Shown here piece by piece: positions 1 through 9,141 of a stretch of DNA of 64,000 nt. Location: contig NZ_CP028083.1 in NCBI RefSeq assembly GCF_005491425.1, forward strand, positions 136,001 to 200,000, given 5' to 3'. Under the pieces are notes generated by a model. The model searched no databases, was not told the DNA's origin, and worked only from the letters and a program-made list of their open reading frames with translations. Numbering within the stretch: the first letter of the stretch is position 1; every line of letters starts with the position of its first letter. Origin of the DNA: Lysinibacillus sp. SGAir0095. Lineage in GTDB: Bacteria; Bacillota; Bacilli; Bacillales_A; Planococcaceae. The position numbers and the translations under genes were made by a program.

Positions 1-1812
1 GAATATATTCCGAATGAGGGATTCAACTTTTTAGGGGCCCAAATTGGTGAAACTGCAATGGAACGCATAAAAGCAGAGGTTAATACACAAGTATCTAAAA
101 CATATGCAGAAAAATTATTTGGTTCCATTGCAAAATTAAGTGGTGGTGTAACAGAAGCAGCAGATGGAGCAAATAAAATTGATGACGGTGCTAAGAAAGT
201 AACTGATGGAGTAGACGATTTACAGGGTTACTTATTACAACTTGCAGAAAGTACGATTGAGCTATCCGATGGTTCGAAAACATTACAAGAAGGTACGGAA
301 TCTGCTGCAATAGGGGCAACTAAATTAGCAGATGGTATCAAACAACTTCAAAATGGTGCAACGCCATTAGCTGAAGGTGCAAATACACTCAATGCAGGTA
401 CAGTACAATTGAAAAAGGGTATAACGGATTATACAACTGGAGTTACCCAAGTTGCGGAAGGGCAAGCTTCCATTACTAATGGTGGAGCAGAGTTAGCTTC
501 AAACTTACAATTGCTAGCTAAAGGTACATCAGGTCTTGATGACAATATCGCTTCATTAGCAGTTGGCTCAGATGGGGTTACAGCAGGCCTCGAACAACTA
601 TCAGCAGCACTTAAGCCAGTTTTAGCAAGTTTACCTGAGAGCGATAAACAAGAGCTAGAACAAACATTACAGCAGCTTCAAGCTGGTAGTGCACAGGTGA
701 GTTCTGGATTAGGACAATTAAAAGAAGGTACAGTGGGAATTGATGATAATATTACAGCATTATCCCAAGGTGCAACGCAATTAAATGAAGGCAATCAAGA
801 GATTAATGCAGGAATTCAGCAGTTAACTAGTAATTCAAAAGCATTAGTAAATGGTATAACAGGTTTGAGTGATGGCAGTGCAACATTAGCAGATGGTATA
901 CAACAATTAGCAGAGGGTACAGATAGCGCTGTAACAGGTGCTAATGAGTTATCGAATGGTCTAAATAAATTAGTTGGTGGAACAAATCAGTTAACAGATG
1001 GTACTACATTACTATCAGAAAAATCTGATGAACTAGCGAATGGGGCAACTAAATTAGTAGATGGTTCCAAGGAGTTAGTAGGTGGAACTTCAACCTTAGC
1101 CGAGAAATTATCCGATGCAAGTGAACAAGCAGATGTTAAGGTATCTGATGAGAATTATGACATGGTGGCTGCACCAGTGGAAATAGAAAAAACGTCTGTG
1201 AACCATGTACCAAACTACGGTTCAGGCTTTGCACCATACTTTATTTCCTTAGGCTTATTTGTTGGGGCATTATTAGTATCTATCGTATTCCCTCTAGTGG
1301 AACCAGCAATTCGTCCAACAAGTGGGTTTAAATGGTTCTTAAGTAAAGTGTCTGTATTAGCAGTAGTCGGTATTATTCAAGCTGTGATTACAGGTGTAGT
1401 GGTAATGGGTGCGTTAGGATTGGAAGTAGATAATCTTGCATTGTTTATGAGTACATGTATTTTGACAAGCTTTACATTCTTAGCCTTGATTCAGTTATTA
1501 GTATCAGTGTTAGGTGATCCTGGTCGTTTCATAGCAATTCTTATTTTAATTTTACAATTAACTACAAGTGCAGGTACTTTCCCATTAGAACTTGTACCTA
1601 GTCAATTGCATATTTTCAATACATTTTTACCGATGACGTTCTCGGTACAAGCATTTAAAGCTGCTATTTCTACAGGGGATACATCATTCTTAATGTATAA
1701 CTGGTCAATTTTAGGGATTTACCTTGTAGTATGTTTAGCATTATCAACTTGTTATTTTGCATTGCTATATAAAAAACGTCATTCTATGCAAACAGAAGTT
1801 GAACACGCGTAA
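1..1812 (+). CDS. YhgE/Pip-family membrane protein, C-terminal part (5' end outside window)
   Basis: The frame is open from base 1, so the true start lies upstream of the window. The visible part starts with a long region of seven-residue repeats of the form xxxLxxG (LADGIKQ, LQNGATP, LAEGANT and many more), running to about residue 380. This is the repeat typical of YhgE/Pip (phage infection protein) relatives. The last 200 residues hold about five or six hydrophobic segments similar to ABC-2-type membrane domains, and the protein ends in a basic tail. Family members sit in the membrane with the repeat region outside; one was described as a phage receptor, and others belong to type VII secretion or export-like loci. 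The exact role here is unknown. A strong terminator follows. Family assignment is confident, function is not. Confidence 0.85.
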   Translation, partial: EYIPNEGFNFLGAQIGETAMERIKAEVNTQVSKTYAEKLFGSIAKLSGGVTEAADGANKIDDGAKKVTDGVDDLQGYLLQLAESTIELSDGSKTLQEGTESAAIGATKLADGIKQLQNGATPLAEGANTLNAGTVQLKKGITDYTTGVTQVAEGQASITNGGAELASNLQLLAKGTSGLDDNIASLAVGSDGVTAGLEQLSAALKPVLASLPESDKQELEQTLQQLQAGSAQVSSGLGQLKEGTVGIDDNITALSQGATQLNEGNQEINAGIQQLTSNSKALVNGITGLSDGSATLADGIQQLAEGTDSAVTGANELSNGLNKLVGGTNQLTDGTTLLSEKSDELANGATKLVDGSKELVGGTSTLAEKLSDASEQADVKVSDENYDMVAAPVEIEKTSVNHVPNYGSGFAPYFISLGLFVGALLVSIVFPLVEPAIRPTSGFKWFLSKVSVLAVVGIIQAVITGVVVMGALGLEVDNLALFMSTCILTSFTFLALIQLLVSVLGDPGRFIAILILILQLTTSAGTFPLELVPSQLHIFNTFLPMTFSVQAFKAAISTGDTSFLMYNWSILGIYLVVCLALSTCYFALLYKKRHSMQTEVEHA

Positions 1813-1910
1813 AAAGAGGACTGTGTTACAAATCCGATGGTATACCGATATCAGTAGAGAAACAGTTACTTTTTTCAATTTCCATTACTCCTTTTCATGT
1901 AAATAAAGTT

Positions 1911-1950
1911 AAAGATGTTCTCACATTCATTTTTGAGAACATCTTTTTTT
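1911..1950 (+). terminator. Rho-independent terminator after the YhgE/Pip gene
   Basis: AAAGATGTTCTCA and TGAGAACATCTTT form a 13-bp stem around a 10-base loop, followed by a T run. It lies between convergent genes and can also serve the minus-strand LytTR gene. Confidence 0.85.
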
Positions 1951-1978
1951 ATTCCACATAATTTTTGGTGGAACGTCA

Positions 1979-2659
1979 TTAAAATTCTAAAAGCTTTCTT
2001 AATTGATTAATATACGACTGACTAACAGGAAGCTCTGAGCCATTTTTTAATTCAACAACAAAGTTAGAAGCCAAATCTTTGGTAAGACGTTGTATAGAAT
2101 AGATATTAATAATATAAGATCGATGAATGCGTAAAAAGTAATCAGGTAGCTTTAGTTGAAGTTCTTTTAAAGTGATATTGGTTTTGTACTGCTCATCATT
2201 GGCATAAAACCAAGTCCGTTTTTGCAAACTTTCAATATGAGAGACTTGATCTATTGGGATAGGCGTCCAATCCTCATCTTGCTTGCCGGTTAGAAACTTG
2301 TAATGCGCCTGTTTTTCAGGTACATAAGAGGCATGTAAAACAACAATTAATGCTGCTTCCTGTTGTTCGATAATAATCGGATAAGCAATTGCGTAGTAAG
2401 GTGTGCCAAAGATGGAATCATCAATAAGGATTTTTGTTTTTTCACGATTCTTCAAAACATGAGCTGCAACGCTATTTGGATGAACCTTCTCGCTAAGCTT
2501 ATGATGAATATGATGGATGCTGGGACTGTAATAAACATAGGTATCATCTAATGCAATAAGAATTGAAGTATCCTTTGGAATCCAATCTTCTAATAGAATT
2601 TTAAATTGTTCAAGCCCTTTATACTCCTCTTTCATTTCCCTAACATTTCCCGTATTCAT
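1979..2659 (-). CDS. LytTR-family DNA-binding regulator
   Basis: A 226-residue protein whose last ~100 residues are a LytTR DNA-binding domain: a conserved FLRIHRSYIIN stretch, then LPVSQSY near the end. The first ~120 residues resemble a small PAS-like sensor domain (segments such as ILIALDDTYVYYSPS and TPYYAIAYPI); there is no phosphoacceptor receiver domain. The start is set at the ATG at 2659 because AAAGGGGG lies 8 bases upstream on the minus strand; a longer in-frame ATG at 2719 lacks such a site. It is divergent from aceA, separated by 212 bp that contain several AACAG-type elements. This suggests control of the glyoxylate genes or of itself, which is inference. Domain call is firm; target and ligand are unknown. 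Confidence 0.85.
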   Translation of the reverse strand: MNTGNVREMKEEYKGLEQFKILLEDWIPKDTSILIALDDTYVYYSPSIHHIHHKLSEKVHPNSVAAHVLKNREKTKILIDDSIFGTPYYAIAYPIIIEQQEAALIVVLHASYVPEKQAHYKFLTGKQDEDWTPIPIDQVSHIESLQKRTWFYANDEQYKTNITLKELQLKLPDYFLRIHRSYIINIYSIQRLTKDLASNFVVELKNGSELPVSQSYINQLRKLLEF

Positions 2660-2771
2660 ATTTAGAGCCCCCTTTGTGTTATAACAAATCCTAAATACTT
2701 TATCACTATATTTTACCATCTCATCCTAAAATTCCAATAATTCGTCAGAAAATAATGAAAAATCAATAAAG

Positions 2772-2841
2772 CTGTTATATAGTAATTTACAGCAAATACT
2801 TCTGTTATGGAACAGTAAAATATACCTTTTTAACAGTGAGT
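2772..2841 (+). promoter_or_regulatory. Cluster of AACAG-type elements, possible LytTR binding sites
   Basis: ACAGTAAAA (2812-2820) and ACAGTGAGT (2833-2841) are direct repeats separated by 12 bp, the spacing seen for LytTR regulators of the ComE type. TACAG occurs at 2788-2792, and inverted ATAACAG copies lie at 2772-2778 and 2802-2808. The cluster lies between the LytTR gene and aceA. Binding is inferred, not shown. Confidence 0.4.
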
Positions 2842-2871
2842 ATTTAAACAAAGGGGAAGGTGTGAATATTC

Positions 2872-4155
2872 ATGACGACAAGAAATGAAAAAATCGAGGC
2901 AATTAAAAAAGATTGGGCAGAGAATCCACGTTGGAAAGGGATTGATAGAGCTTATACTGCTGAAGAGGTTGTTAAACTACAAGGCTCTGTTGTAGTCGAG
3001 CAGACTTTAGCAAAACGAGGCGCTCGTCGTCTTTGGAAGTCTTTGCAGGAAGAGGATTTCATTAATGCATTGGGGGCATTAACAGGAAATCAAGCAGTCC
3101 AACAAGTAAAGGCTGGGTTAAAAGCAATCTACTTATCGGGGTGGCAAGTAGCAGCTGATGCAAACCTAGCGGGTCAAATGTATCCAGACCAATCATTATA
3201 TCCAGCTAACTCTGTACCACAAGTTGTAAAACGCATCAATCAAGCATTACAACGTGCTGACCAAATTGATCATGCAGAAGGTCGTAACGATGACTTTGAT
3301 TGGTTTGCTCCAATCGTTGCTGATGCAGAAGCAGGGTTTGGGGGTCCATTAAACGTATTTGAATTAGTAAAAGGAATGGTTGAAGCAGGTGCTGCAGGTG
3401 TTCATTTAGAAGACCAATTAGCATCAGAGAAAAAATGTGGCCACTTAGGTGGTAAAGTATTACTTCCAACACAAAATGCAGTTCGAAACCTAGTAGCAGC
3501 TCGTCTTGCTATGGACGTAATGGATGTAGATACAATTTTAATCGCTCGTACAGATGCAGATGCGGCTGATATGGTAACTAGTGATATCGACCCACGTGAT
3601 GCAGAATTTATCACTGGTGAACGTACACCTGAAGGATTCTTCCGTACAAAGGCGGGTATTAAGCAAGCGATTTCACGTGGTTTAGCTTATGCTCCTTATG
3701 CAGATCTAATCTGGTGCGAAACATCAAACCCATCAATTGAAGAGGCTCGTGAATTTGCTGAAGGAATTCATGCAAAATTCCCAGGGAAGATGTTGGCATA
3801 TAACTGCTCCCCTTCATTTAACTGGAAAGCTAAACTTTCAGATAAAGAGATTGCAGAATTCCAACGTGAGATTGCTAAACTAGGGTACAAATTCCAATTC
3901 GTAACTTTAGCAGGATTCCACTCACTAAATAAATCCATGTTCGAGCTTGCACATGACTATAAAGATAACGGTATGGCAGCTTACTCTAAACTACAACAAG
4001 CTGAGTTTGACTTGGAAGCTAAGGGTTATACAGCAACTAAACACCAACGTGAAGTAGGTACTGGTTACTTTGACGAGGTTGCTCAAGCAATTTCCGGTGG
4101 TACATCTTCCACTACAGCAATGGCTGGTTCTACAGAAACAGCTCAATTCGTATAA
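2872..4155 (+). CDS. aceA: isocitrate lyase
   Basis: A 427-residue cytoplasmic enzyme of the glyoxylate shunt that cleaves isocitrate to glyoxylate and succinate. The catalytic motif KKCGH is at residues 187-191, with Cys189 the acid/base residue. The metal- and substrate-binding regions are also present ([10 protein letters not shown] near 150, GVHLEDQ near 177). The length matches bacterial isocitrate lyases. The ATG at 2872 follows an AAAGGGGAAGG ribosome site. aceB follows 108 bp downstream in the same direction, so the two are probably one transcription unit. The divergent upstream neighbour is a LytTR regulator, a candidate controller. Assignment is secure. Confidence 0.98.
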   Translation: MTTRNEKIEAIKKDWAENPRWKGIDRAYTAEEVVKLQGSVVVEQTLAKRGARRLWKSLQEEDFINALGALTGNQAVQQVKAGLKAIYLSGWQVAADANLAGQMYPDQSLYPANSVPQVVKRINQALQRADQIDHAEGRNDDFDWFAPIVADAEAGFGGPLNVFELVKGMVEAGAAGVHLEDQLASEKKCGHLGGKVLLPTQNAVRNLVAARLAMDVMDVDTILIARTDADAADMVTSDIDPRDAEFITGERTPEGFFRTKAGIKQAISRGLAYAPYADLIWCETSNPSIEEAREFAEGIHAKFPGKMLAYNCSPSFNWKAKLSDKEIAEFQREIAKLGYKFQFVTLAGFHSLNKSMFELAHDYKDNGMAAYSKLQQAEFDLEAKGYTATKHQREVGTGYFDEVAQAISGGTSSTTAMAGSTETAQFV

Positions 4156-4164
4156 ATTTGAGAA

Positions 4165-4227
4165 TGCCTTGGCTAGTTCTATTAAATTATGAATAAGTTA
4201 ATCACTTAGGATGTTTTAGTCAAGGCA
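4165..4227 (+). promoter_or_regulatory. long-loop inverted repeat between aceA and aceB
   Basis: TGCCTTGGCTA (4165-4175) pairs with TAGTCAAGGCA (4217-4227) over 11 bp with one G-U pair in RNA, around a 41-base loop. No T run follows. It may be an mRNA processing or stability element, or a protein-binding dyad, that sets the aceA:aceB ratio; this is inference. Confidence 0.4.
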
Positions 4228-4263
4228 ATTTGATAACTATAAATTTACTAAGGGGGGACGGAA

Positions 4264-5865
4264 TTGGAACAGGCAACATCACAAAAGCTTAAAATTATTG
4301 GCGAACTAACAGAACAAGCACAAGAAATATTAACGCCTGAAGCACTTGACTTTATTGTTTCACTTCATGAGAAGTTTAATGAGCGTCGAAAAGAATTGCT
4401 TAAAAAGCGAGAAGAACGTCAAAAGCGTCTTGATGAAGGCGAACAGCTTCATTTCTTGCCGGAAACTGAACAAGTTCGTAAAGGGGATTGGACAATTGCC
4501 CCACTACCCAAGGATTTACAAGATCGACGCGTAGAAATTACCGGTCCATCTGTGGATCGCAAAATGGTTATCAATGCACTAAATTCCGGTGCCAAAATGT
4601 TTATGGCATGTTTTGAAGATGCATCAACACCAACCTGGGAAAACATGATTGCAGGACAGATTAATATGCGTGATTCCGTGCGTAGAACAATTACATTAAC
4701 TCAGGAGTCAAATGGTAAAACCTATAAGTTAAATGAAGAAACTGCTGTACTTATAGTTCGTCCGAGAGGCTTACATCTTTTAGAGAAAAATGTGTTAGTA
4801 GATGGCGAGGTAATGTCAGGAAGTTTCTTTGACTTTGGCTTGTACTTCTTCCACAATGCAAAAGAATTACTTGCTCGAAACACAGGGCCATATTTCTACT
4901 TGCCAAAGCTTGAGAGCCATTTAGAAGCACGTCTTTGGAATGACGTATTTGTTTATGCACAAGATTACTTGGGAATTCCACAAGGTACTATTAAAGCAAC
5001 TGTCCTAATAGAAACAATTGTTGCGGCCTTTGAAATGGACGAAATTCTTTATGAATTACGTGAGCATTCAGCTGGTCTGAACTGTGGACGTTGGGATTAT
5101 ATTTTCAGCTATATTAAACGACTTCGCCATCAACCTGATGTTGTCTTACCGGACCGTGGTCAAGTAACAATGACTGTTCCGTTTATGAAAGCCTATACAT
5201 CGTTATGTATTCAAACTTGCCATAAGCGTAATGCACCGGCAATGGGAGGAATGGCTGCCCAGATTCCTGTGAAAAATGATGAAGAGGCAAATACAATTGC
5301 TTTTTCAAAAGTAGCAGAGGATAAACTCCGAGAAGCTACAGATGGTCACGATGGTACGTGGGTAGCACATCCAGGATTAGTATCTGTTGCAATGGAACAA
5401 TTTGATGCCATTATGAAAACACCAAACCAAATTGATAAAAAACGTGAAGATGTCATTGTATCTGCTAATGATCTGGTAGCCGTTCCAGAAGGTACAATTA
5501 CCGAAGAAGGTCTTCGCATCAATGCAAGTGTAGGTGTTCAATATATTGCATCGTGGTTACGTGGAAATGGTGCTGCACCCATTAATAACTTAATGGAAGA
5601 TGCGGCAACAGCCGAGATTTCCCGTACTCAAGTTTGGCAATGGATTCGTCATGAAAAAGGCGTATTAGAAGATGGACGTAAAGTAACTTTGGAATTAACA
5701 TTAGGAATTTTAAGTGAAGAGCTTACAAAGATTAAAGCTGCTGTTGGGGAACAAGCATATAACACAGGTCGCTATGAAGAAGCGGCTGAGCTGTTTAAAA
5801 CTTTAATTGAGCAAGACGAGTTCGTTGAATTCTTAACTTTACCGGGTTACGAAAAAATTAGCTAA
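4264..5865 (+). CDS. aceB: malate synthase A
   Basis: A 533-residue malate synthase that condenses glyoxylate with acetyl-CoA to malate, the second glyoxylate-shunt enzyme. It shows the family's Arg/Glu-rich catalytic barrel ([12 protein letters not shown] near residue 117, a GRWDYIFSY motif near 277) and GGMAAQIP near residue 330. The length fits isoform A (about 530 residues) rather than G (about 720). The start is TTG at 4264 after an AGGGGGGA ribosome site; no ATG in frame is better placed. It lies downstream of aceA. Assignment is secure. Confidence 0.97.
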   Translation: MEQATSQKLKIIGELTEQAQEILTPEALDFIVSLHEKFNERRKELLKKREERQKRLDEGEQLHFLPETEQVRKGDWTIAPLPKDLQDRRVEITGPSVDRKMVINALNSGAKMFMACFEDASTPTWENMIAGQINMRDSVRRTITLTQESNGKTYKLNEETAVLIVRPRGLHLLEKNVLVDGEVMSGSFFDFGLYFFHNAKELLARNTGPYFYLPKLESHLEARLWNDVFVYAQDYLGIPQGTIKATVLIETIVAAFEMDEILYELREHSAGLNCGRWDYIFSYIKRLRHQPDVVLPDRGQVTMTVPFMKAYTSLCIQTCHKRNAPAMGGMAAQIPVKNDEEANTIAFSKVAEDKLREATDGHDGTWVAHPGLVSVAMEQFDAIMKTPNQIDKKREDVIVSANDLVAVPEGTITEEGLRINASVGVQYIASWLRGNGAAPINNLMEDAATAEISRTQVWQWIRHEKGVLEDGRKVTLELTLGILSEELTKIKAAVGEQAYNTGRYEEAAELFKTLIEQDEFVEFLTLPGYEKIS

Positions 5866-5952
5866 TTCCTATTAGAAATAGTTGCCTCCAATTCAATCTT
5901 TCTAATAGTGTTTAAACAAGGGGATTTTCATAAATTTTGACATGGGGATGGG

Positions 5953-5993
5953 ATGTCTTACTGGCTGTGATGGGCTAGTAGGACATTCTTTTT
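5953..5993 (+). terminator. terminator after aceB
   Basis: ATGTCTTACTGGC pairs with GCTAGTAGGACAT (with wobble pairs), followed by TTCTTTTT. A second stem, CTATTAGAAA / TTTCTAATAG, lies just upstream in the 5870-5912 interval but lacks a T run. Confidence 0.7.
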
Positions 5994-6072
5994 AATGTTT
6001 AGAAGGAATTCTTCATAGGTTAGAAGAAATGAATTAAATAAGAAATTACATACTAAAGGGGAATGTTGAGAC

Positions 6073-7245
6073 ATGAAAAATAAAGAATTACTCTTAGTAC
6101 CGGGCCCAACACCTGTAGTTGATGAAATTTATGATGCTTTAGCAAGTGAGACAAGAGGACATACCGATCCACGATTCACTGCCACGTTCAAGGCAAGTAT
6201 AAAGCAGACAAAGGAACTGCTCCAAACTGATGGAGAAGTGTTTATTGTGGCAGGTTCAGGTACATTAGCAATGGAAATGGCTATTGTAAACACAGTAGGA
6301 AGAGGAGAAAAGTTACTTGTTATTAGTCACGGCTATTTTGGTGATCGTTTTACACCCCTAGCGAACGCCTTTGGAATTGAAGTAGATGTTTTACAGGCTG
6401 AATGGGGAAAACAAGTGGACCCAGAACTTGTTCAAGAAAAAATAGCTCTCAATAATTATAAGGCTGTTACGATTACGCATGCTGATACATCAACAGGTGT
6501 TGTTTCTGATTTAGATGCACTCATTCCTATCATTAAACAAGCGGGTGCACTGGTTATTTTAGATGGAGTGGTGGCAACAGCAGCACTTGAAGAGAATATG
6601 AGCAAGACTTATGGACATCCGGATTATAAAATTGATGTCGTATTAACTGGTTCTCAAAAGGCTATTGGTATTCCACCAGGTTTAGCCATTGTCGCGTTTA
6701 ACCAAACTGCACTTGCAGCAAGGGAAGCTTTAGGTACAGTCCCAGCCTATTATTCTGACATTAAAAACTGGATTCCGATTATGCAAGATCCGTCTAAATA
6801 TTTTGCAACACCGCCGGTCAATCTTATTTATGCATATAATACAGCGTTAAAAATAGTGTTAGATGAAGGCATTGAACAACGGGAAAAACGTCACATTGCT
6901 TTTGGCCGTGGGGTACGTTCTGCACTTCGAACATTTGGCATGGAATCTTTAGCTGATGAAGAGGTAGCAGCACCAACATTAAGCTGCATGCTATACCCAG
7001 CAGGTGTGGACGATGGCTCATTCCGAACACTGCTATCTCATAAGGGCGTTATTGTTGCTGGGGCATTGGCCCATTTAGCCGGTCATGCTTTCCGTATTGG
7101 CCATATGGGAAATACCACTGCGAAAATGCTTGAAAGTGCAATTCGCCATATAGGTGAAGTGTTACAAGAATTAGGGTTAGAAATAAATACAGAAGCTGCA
7201 CTTGTAGCATTTAGAGAAGAATTATCACAAAGTGTTGCTCAGTAA
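6073..7245 (+). CDS. class V aminotransferase, alanine-glyoxylate / serine-pyruvate type
   Basis: A 390-residue PLP enzyme. It opens with LLLVPGPTPV, typical of the alanine-glyoxylate aminotransferase branch, and has the phosphate and ring-binding segment (AGSGTLAMEMA near 64) and a lysine in VLTGSQKAIG near residue 199 that should carry PLP. The family transfers amino groups between alanine, serine or similar donors and glyoxylate or pyruvate. Position right after aceA-aceB suggests glyoxylate as acceptor, giving glycine and limiting glyoxylate build-up; that is inference from context. An AAGGGGAATG ribosome site precedes the ATG. A strong terminator lies between aceB and this gene, so it probably has its own promoter. 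Substrate is uncertain. Confidence 0.85.
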   Translation: MKNKELLLVPGPTPVVDEIYDALASETRGHTDPRFTATFKASIKQTKELLQTDGEVFIVAGSGTLAMEMAIVNTVGRGEKLLVISHGYFGDRFTPLANAFGIEVDVLQAEWGKQVDPELVQEKIALNNYKAVTITHADTSTGVVSDLDALIPIIKQAGALVILDGVVATAALEENMSKTYGHPDYKIDVVLTGSQKAIGIPPGLAIVAFNQTALAAREALGTVPAYYSDIKNWIPIMQDPSKYFATPPVNLIYAYNTALKIVLDEGIEQREKRHIAFGRGVRSALRTFGMESLADEEVAAPTLSCMLYPAGVDDGSFRTLLSHKGVIVAGALAHLAGHAFRIGHMGNTTAKMLESAIRHIGEVLQELGLEINTEAALVAFREELSQSVAQ

Positions 7246-7251
7246 AAATAT

Positions 7252-7288
7252 AAAAGCTCGAGTATGTCTTGGCATACCCGAGCTTTTT
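7252..7288. terminator. bidirectional terminator between convergent genes
   Basis: AAAAGCTCGAGTATG and CATACCCGAGCTTTTT form a long stem flanked by A and T runs. It serves both the plus-strand aminotransferase and the minus-strand solute-binding protein gene. Confidence 0.9.
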
Positions 7289-7306
7289 CGATTTTTTGAA
7301 ATAACC

Positions 7307-9109
7307 TTATTTACTTTCGTTATAAGCGTTCAAGAACTCTGTTACTTTATCACGATTTGCTTCAAGTTTTAATCCAGTGTCAATTAATGGAGAGACAGTT
7401 GATACAGCTGGAAGTTTGTTTCCTTGGTAGTAAGTAATGAATTCTTCTTGGTTGATTGAGTAAAGAACAGCTTTACGTAAGTCAGCAGAGTTTGAAATTT
7501 CACGACCTTTCGTATTGAACTGTAAGTATGTCACTGCGTTGCTGTCAGCCTCATTTAGAGCTAAGTTTGCATCTTCTTTAACGATATCAAGTTTAGTTTC
7601 AGGTACTGTTTGTAACACTTGAATTTCACCACTACGTAATGCAGATAATGCGCTGTCATTATCATCGATAAATCGTACAGAGATGTTTGTAATTTTTGGT
7701 TCATACTCGCTGCCTACGCGGTATGCTGGGTTTTTCACAAATGTTGCTTCATAATCATTTTTTTGTACTAAAATGTATGGACCACTTGCAAATAATTGGT
7801 TGTTATAAGAATTACCTTCTGTCACAGTTGCTTGGTCACCGTAAGCAATATCTGTGTTTGGATCGTAGTTTGCTACATCATATGTGTTAATGCTTGTTAC
7901 TTGTTTTTCAGAAACGATACCACCAGATTGGTGAGCTAAATAGTTTAATACTTGTGGGAATGGATTTGGCGTTGTAATTTTTACAACTTGGTATTTCCCA
8001 GCCGCATTATCAACTTGATCTTCTGATTCTACTACTTCAGTTACTGCCTGTGGCAACTCTTTTGATAATGCATCTAATACAGTTTCTTCTGAACCAGCAA
8101 CTTTAGCGTTCTCTAATTCTGTTAAATCTGTCACGACTTCTACAGTATCAATATTTTCATGGATACTATATGTGCGGTGATCAGGAACAGAGTTTTCATC
8201 CTTAGCACGGTTTAAAGAAAATACTACATCTTCTGCAGATACTAGTTCACCTGTGTCAACAGCTGCACCATTTTCTACTTTTGCAAAATTAATATCATCA
8301 CGTAAGATGAAATAATATTCAGAGCTGCCTTCTGCCATAACATGGTTGTATGATAATGAACCATCAGAAACGACTTGGTCATCATCTGTTAAATTCACTA
8401 AACGAACGTACATATTTGTATTTAATGTGTTGATAGAACCATCATTTCCTTTGATTGGATCAAGAGAAGTTAATGATGAGATTGCTTGATGTAATACTAA
8501 TGTTTCGCTAGTGTTTAAAGATGCATCATTAAATGAGATATTTTCCCATACTTGTGCACGAGATTTAGGAAGTAGAACTGTTTCAGGGTTTACCTTAGCA
8601 GAGTAAATACCTTGAGCCTTTTTCGAGATATAGAGTGGTGCGATGTAAGCTTGGTCGAATACTAAAAGTTGTTCAAGCTCAGCATAAGCTTCTTTCGCTT
8701 CTTCACCAGTTAAAGTACTTGCTTTGTCAATCAACTTATCTAACTCAGAGTCGCTAACAACACTGTAGTCTCCACCAGTTTTAAATAAACCACGAACAGC
8801 ATAGTCAGGATTCCCTGTTACTGTTGTCCAGCTTGATAATGCCACATCATAGTTCCCCGCATCTTTTTGAGCTGAGAATGAACCGTAATCCGGTTGAATA
8901 TTTAATACCACTTCAAAACCGTTTTTAGTTAGTTGATCACGTAAAATATTTAAATCATTTTCATTTGCTGTTTGACCTAAAATTTCAATTGTTGGTTTTT
9001 CACCAGAAGAAGTCTCGGCATCACCGCCGCCTTCAACATCCGATTTCTTTTGTACACAGCCAGCAAGAGCCAGGACTGCAACAAATAATAGAGCTAATAG
9101 CTTTTTCAT
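7307..9109 (-). CDS. peptide-type ABC transporter solute-binding lipoprotein, apparently circularly permuted
   Basis: A 600-residue lipoprotein with a signal peptide and lipobox (ALAGC, Cys18). It belongs to the SBP_bac_5 family, but the parts are in the wrong order. Residues ~39-190 look like the usual C-terminal segment: a DQLTKNGFEV helix, YDVALSSWTTVTGNPDY, SDSELDKLIDKA and an IAPLYISK end. Residues ~200-600 then look like the usual N-terminal and middle parts: LTSLDPIKGNDGS, LVSAEDVVFSLNRA, FASGPYIL, then LRKAVLYSIN and a C-terminus that stops where other members go on into the C-terminal lobe. The natural N- and C-termini of this fold are close together, so a working permuted protein is plausible. 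It is the last gene of a three-gene minus-strand operon after two permeases. Ligand is unknown; oligopeptide is the family default. Confidence 0.88.
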   Translation of the reverse strand: MKKLLALLFVAVLALAGCVQKKSDVEGGGDAETSSGEKPTIEILGQTANENDLNILRDQLTKNGFEVVLNIQPDYGSFSAQKDAGNYDVALSSWTTVTGNPDYAVRGLFKTGGDYSVVSDSELDKLIDKASTLTGEEAKEAYAELEQLLVFDQAYIAPLYISKKAQGIYSAKVNPETVLLPKSRAQVWENISFNDASLNTSETLVLHQAISSLTSLDPIKGNDGSINTLNTNMYVRLVNLTDDDQVVSDGSLSYNHVMAEGSSEYYFILRDDINFAKVENGAAVDTGELVSAEDVVFSLNRAKDENSVPDHRTYSIHENIDTVEVVTDLTELENAKVAGSEETVLDALSKELPQAVTEVVESEDQVDNAAGKYQVVKITTPNPFPQVLNYLAHQSGGIVSEKQVTSINTYDVANYDPNTDIAYGDQATVTEGNSYNNQLFASGPYILVQKNDYEATFVKNPAYRVGSEYEPKITNISVRFIDDNDSALSALRSGEIQVLQTVPETKLDIVKEDANLALNEADSNAVTYLQFNTKGREISNSADLRKAVLYSINQEEFITYYQGNKLPAVSTVSPLIDTGLKLEANRDKVTEFLNAYNESK

Positions 9110-9141
9110 AGTAATCCTCCTAATAATAGTTTGTTAGTTTG

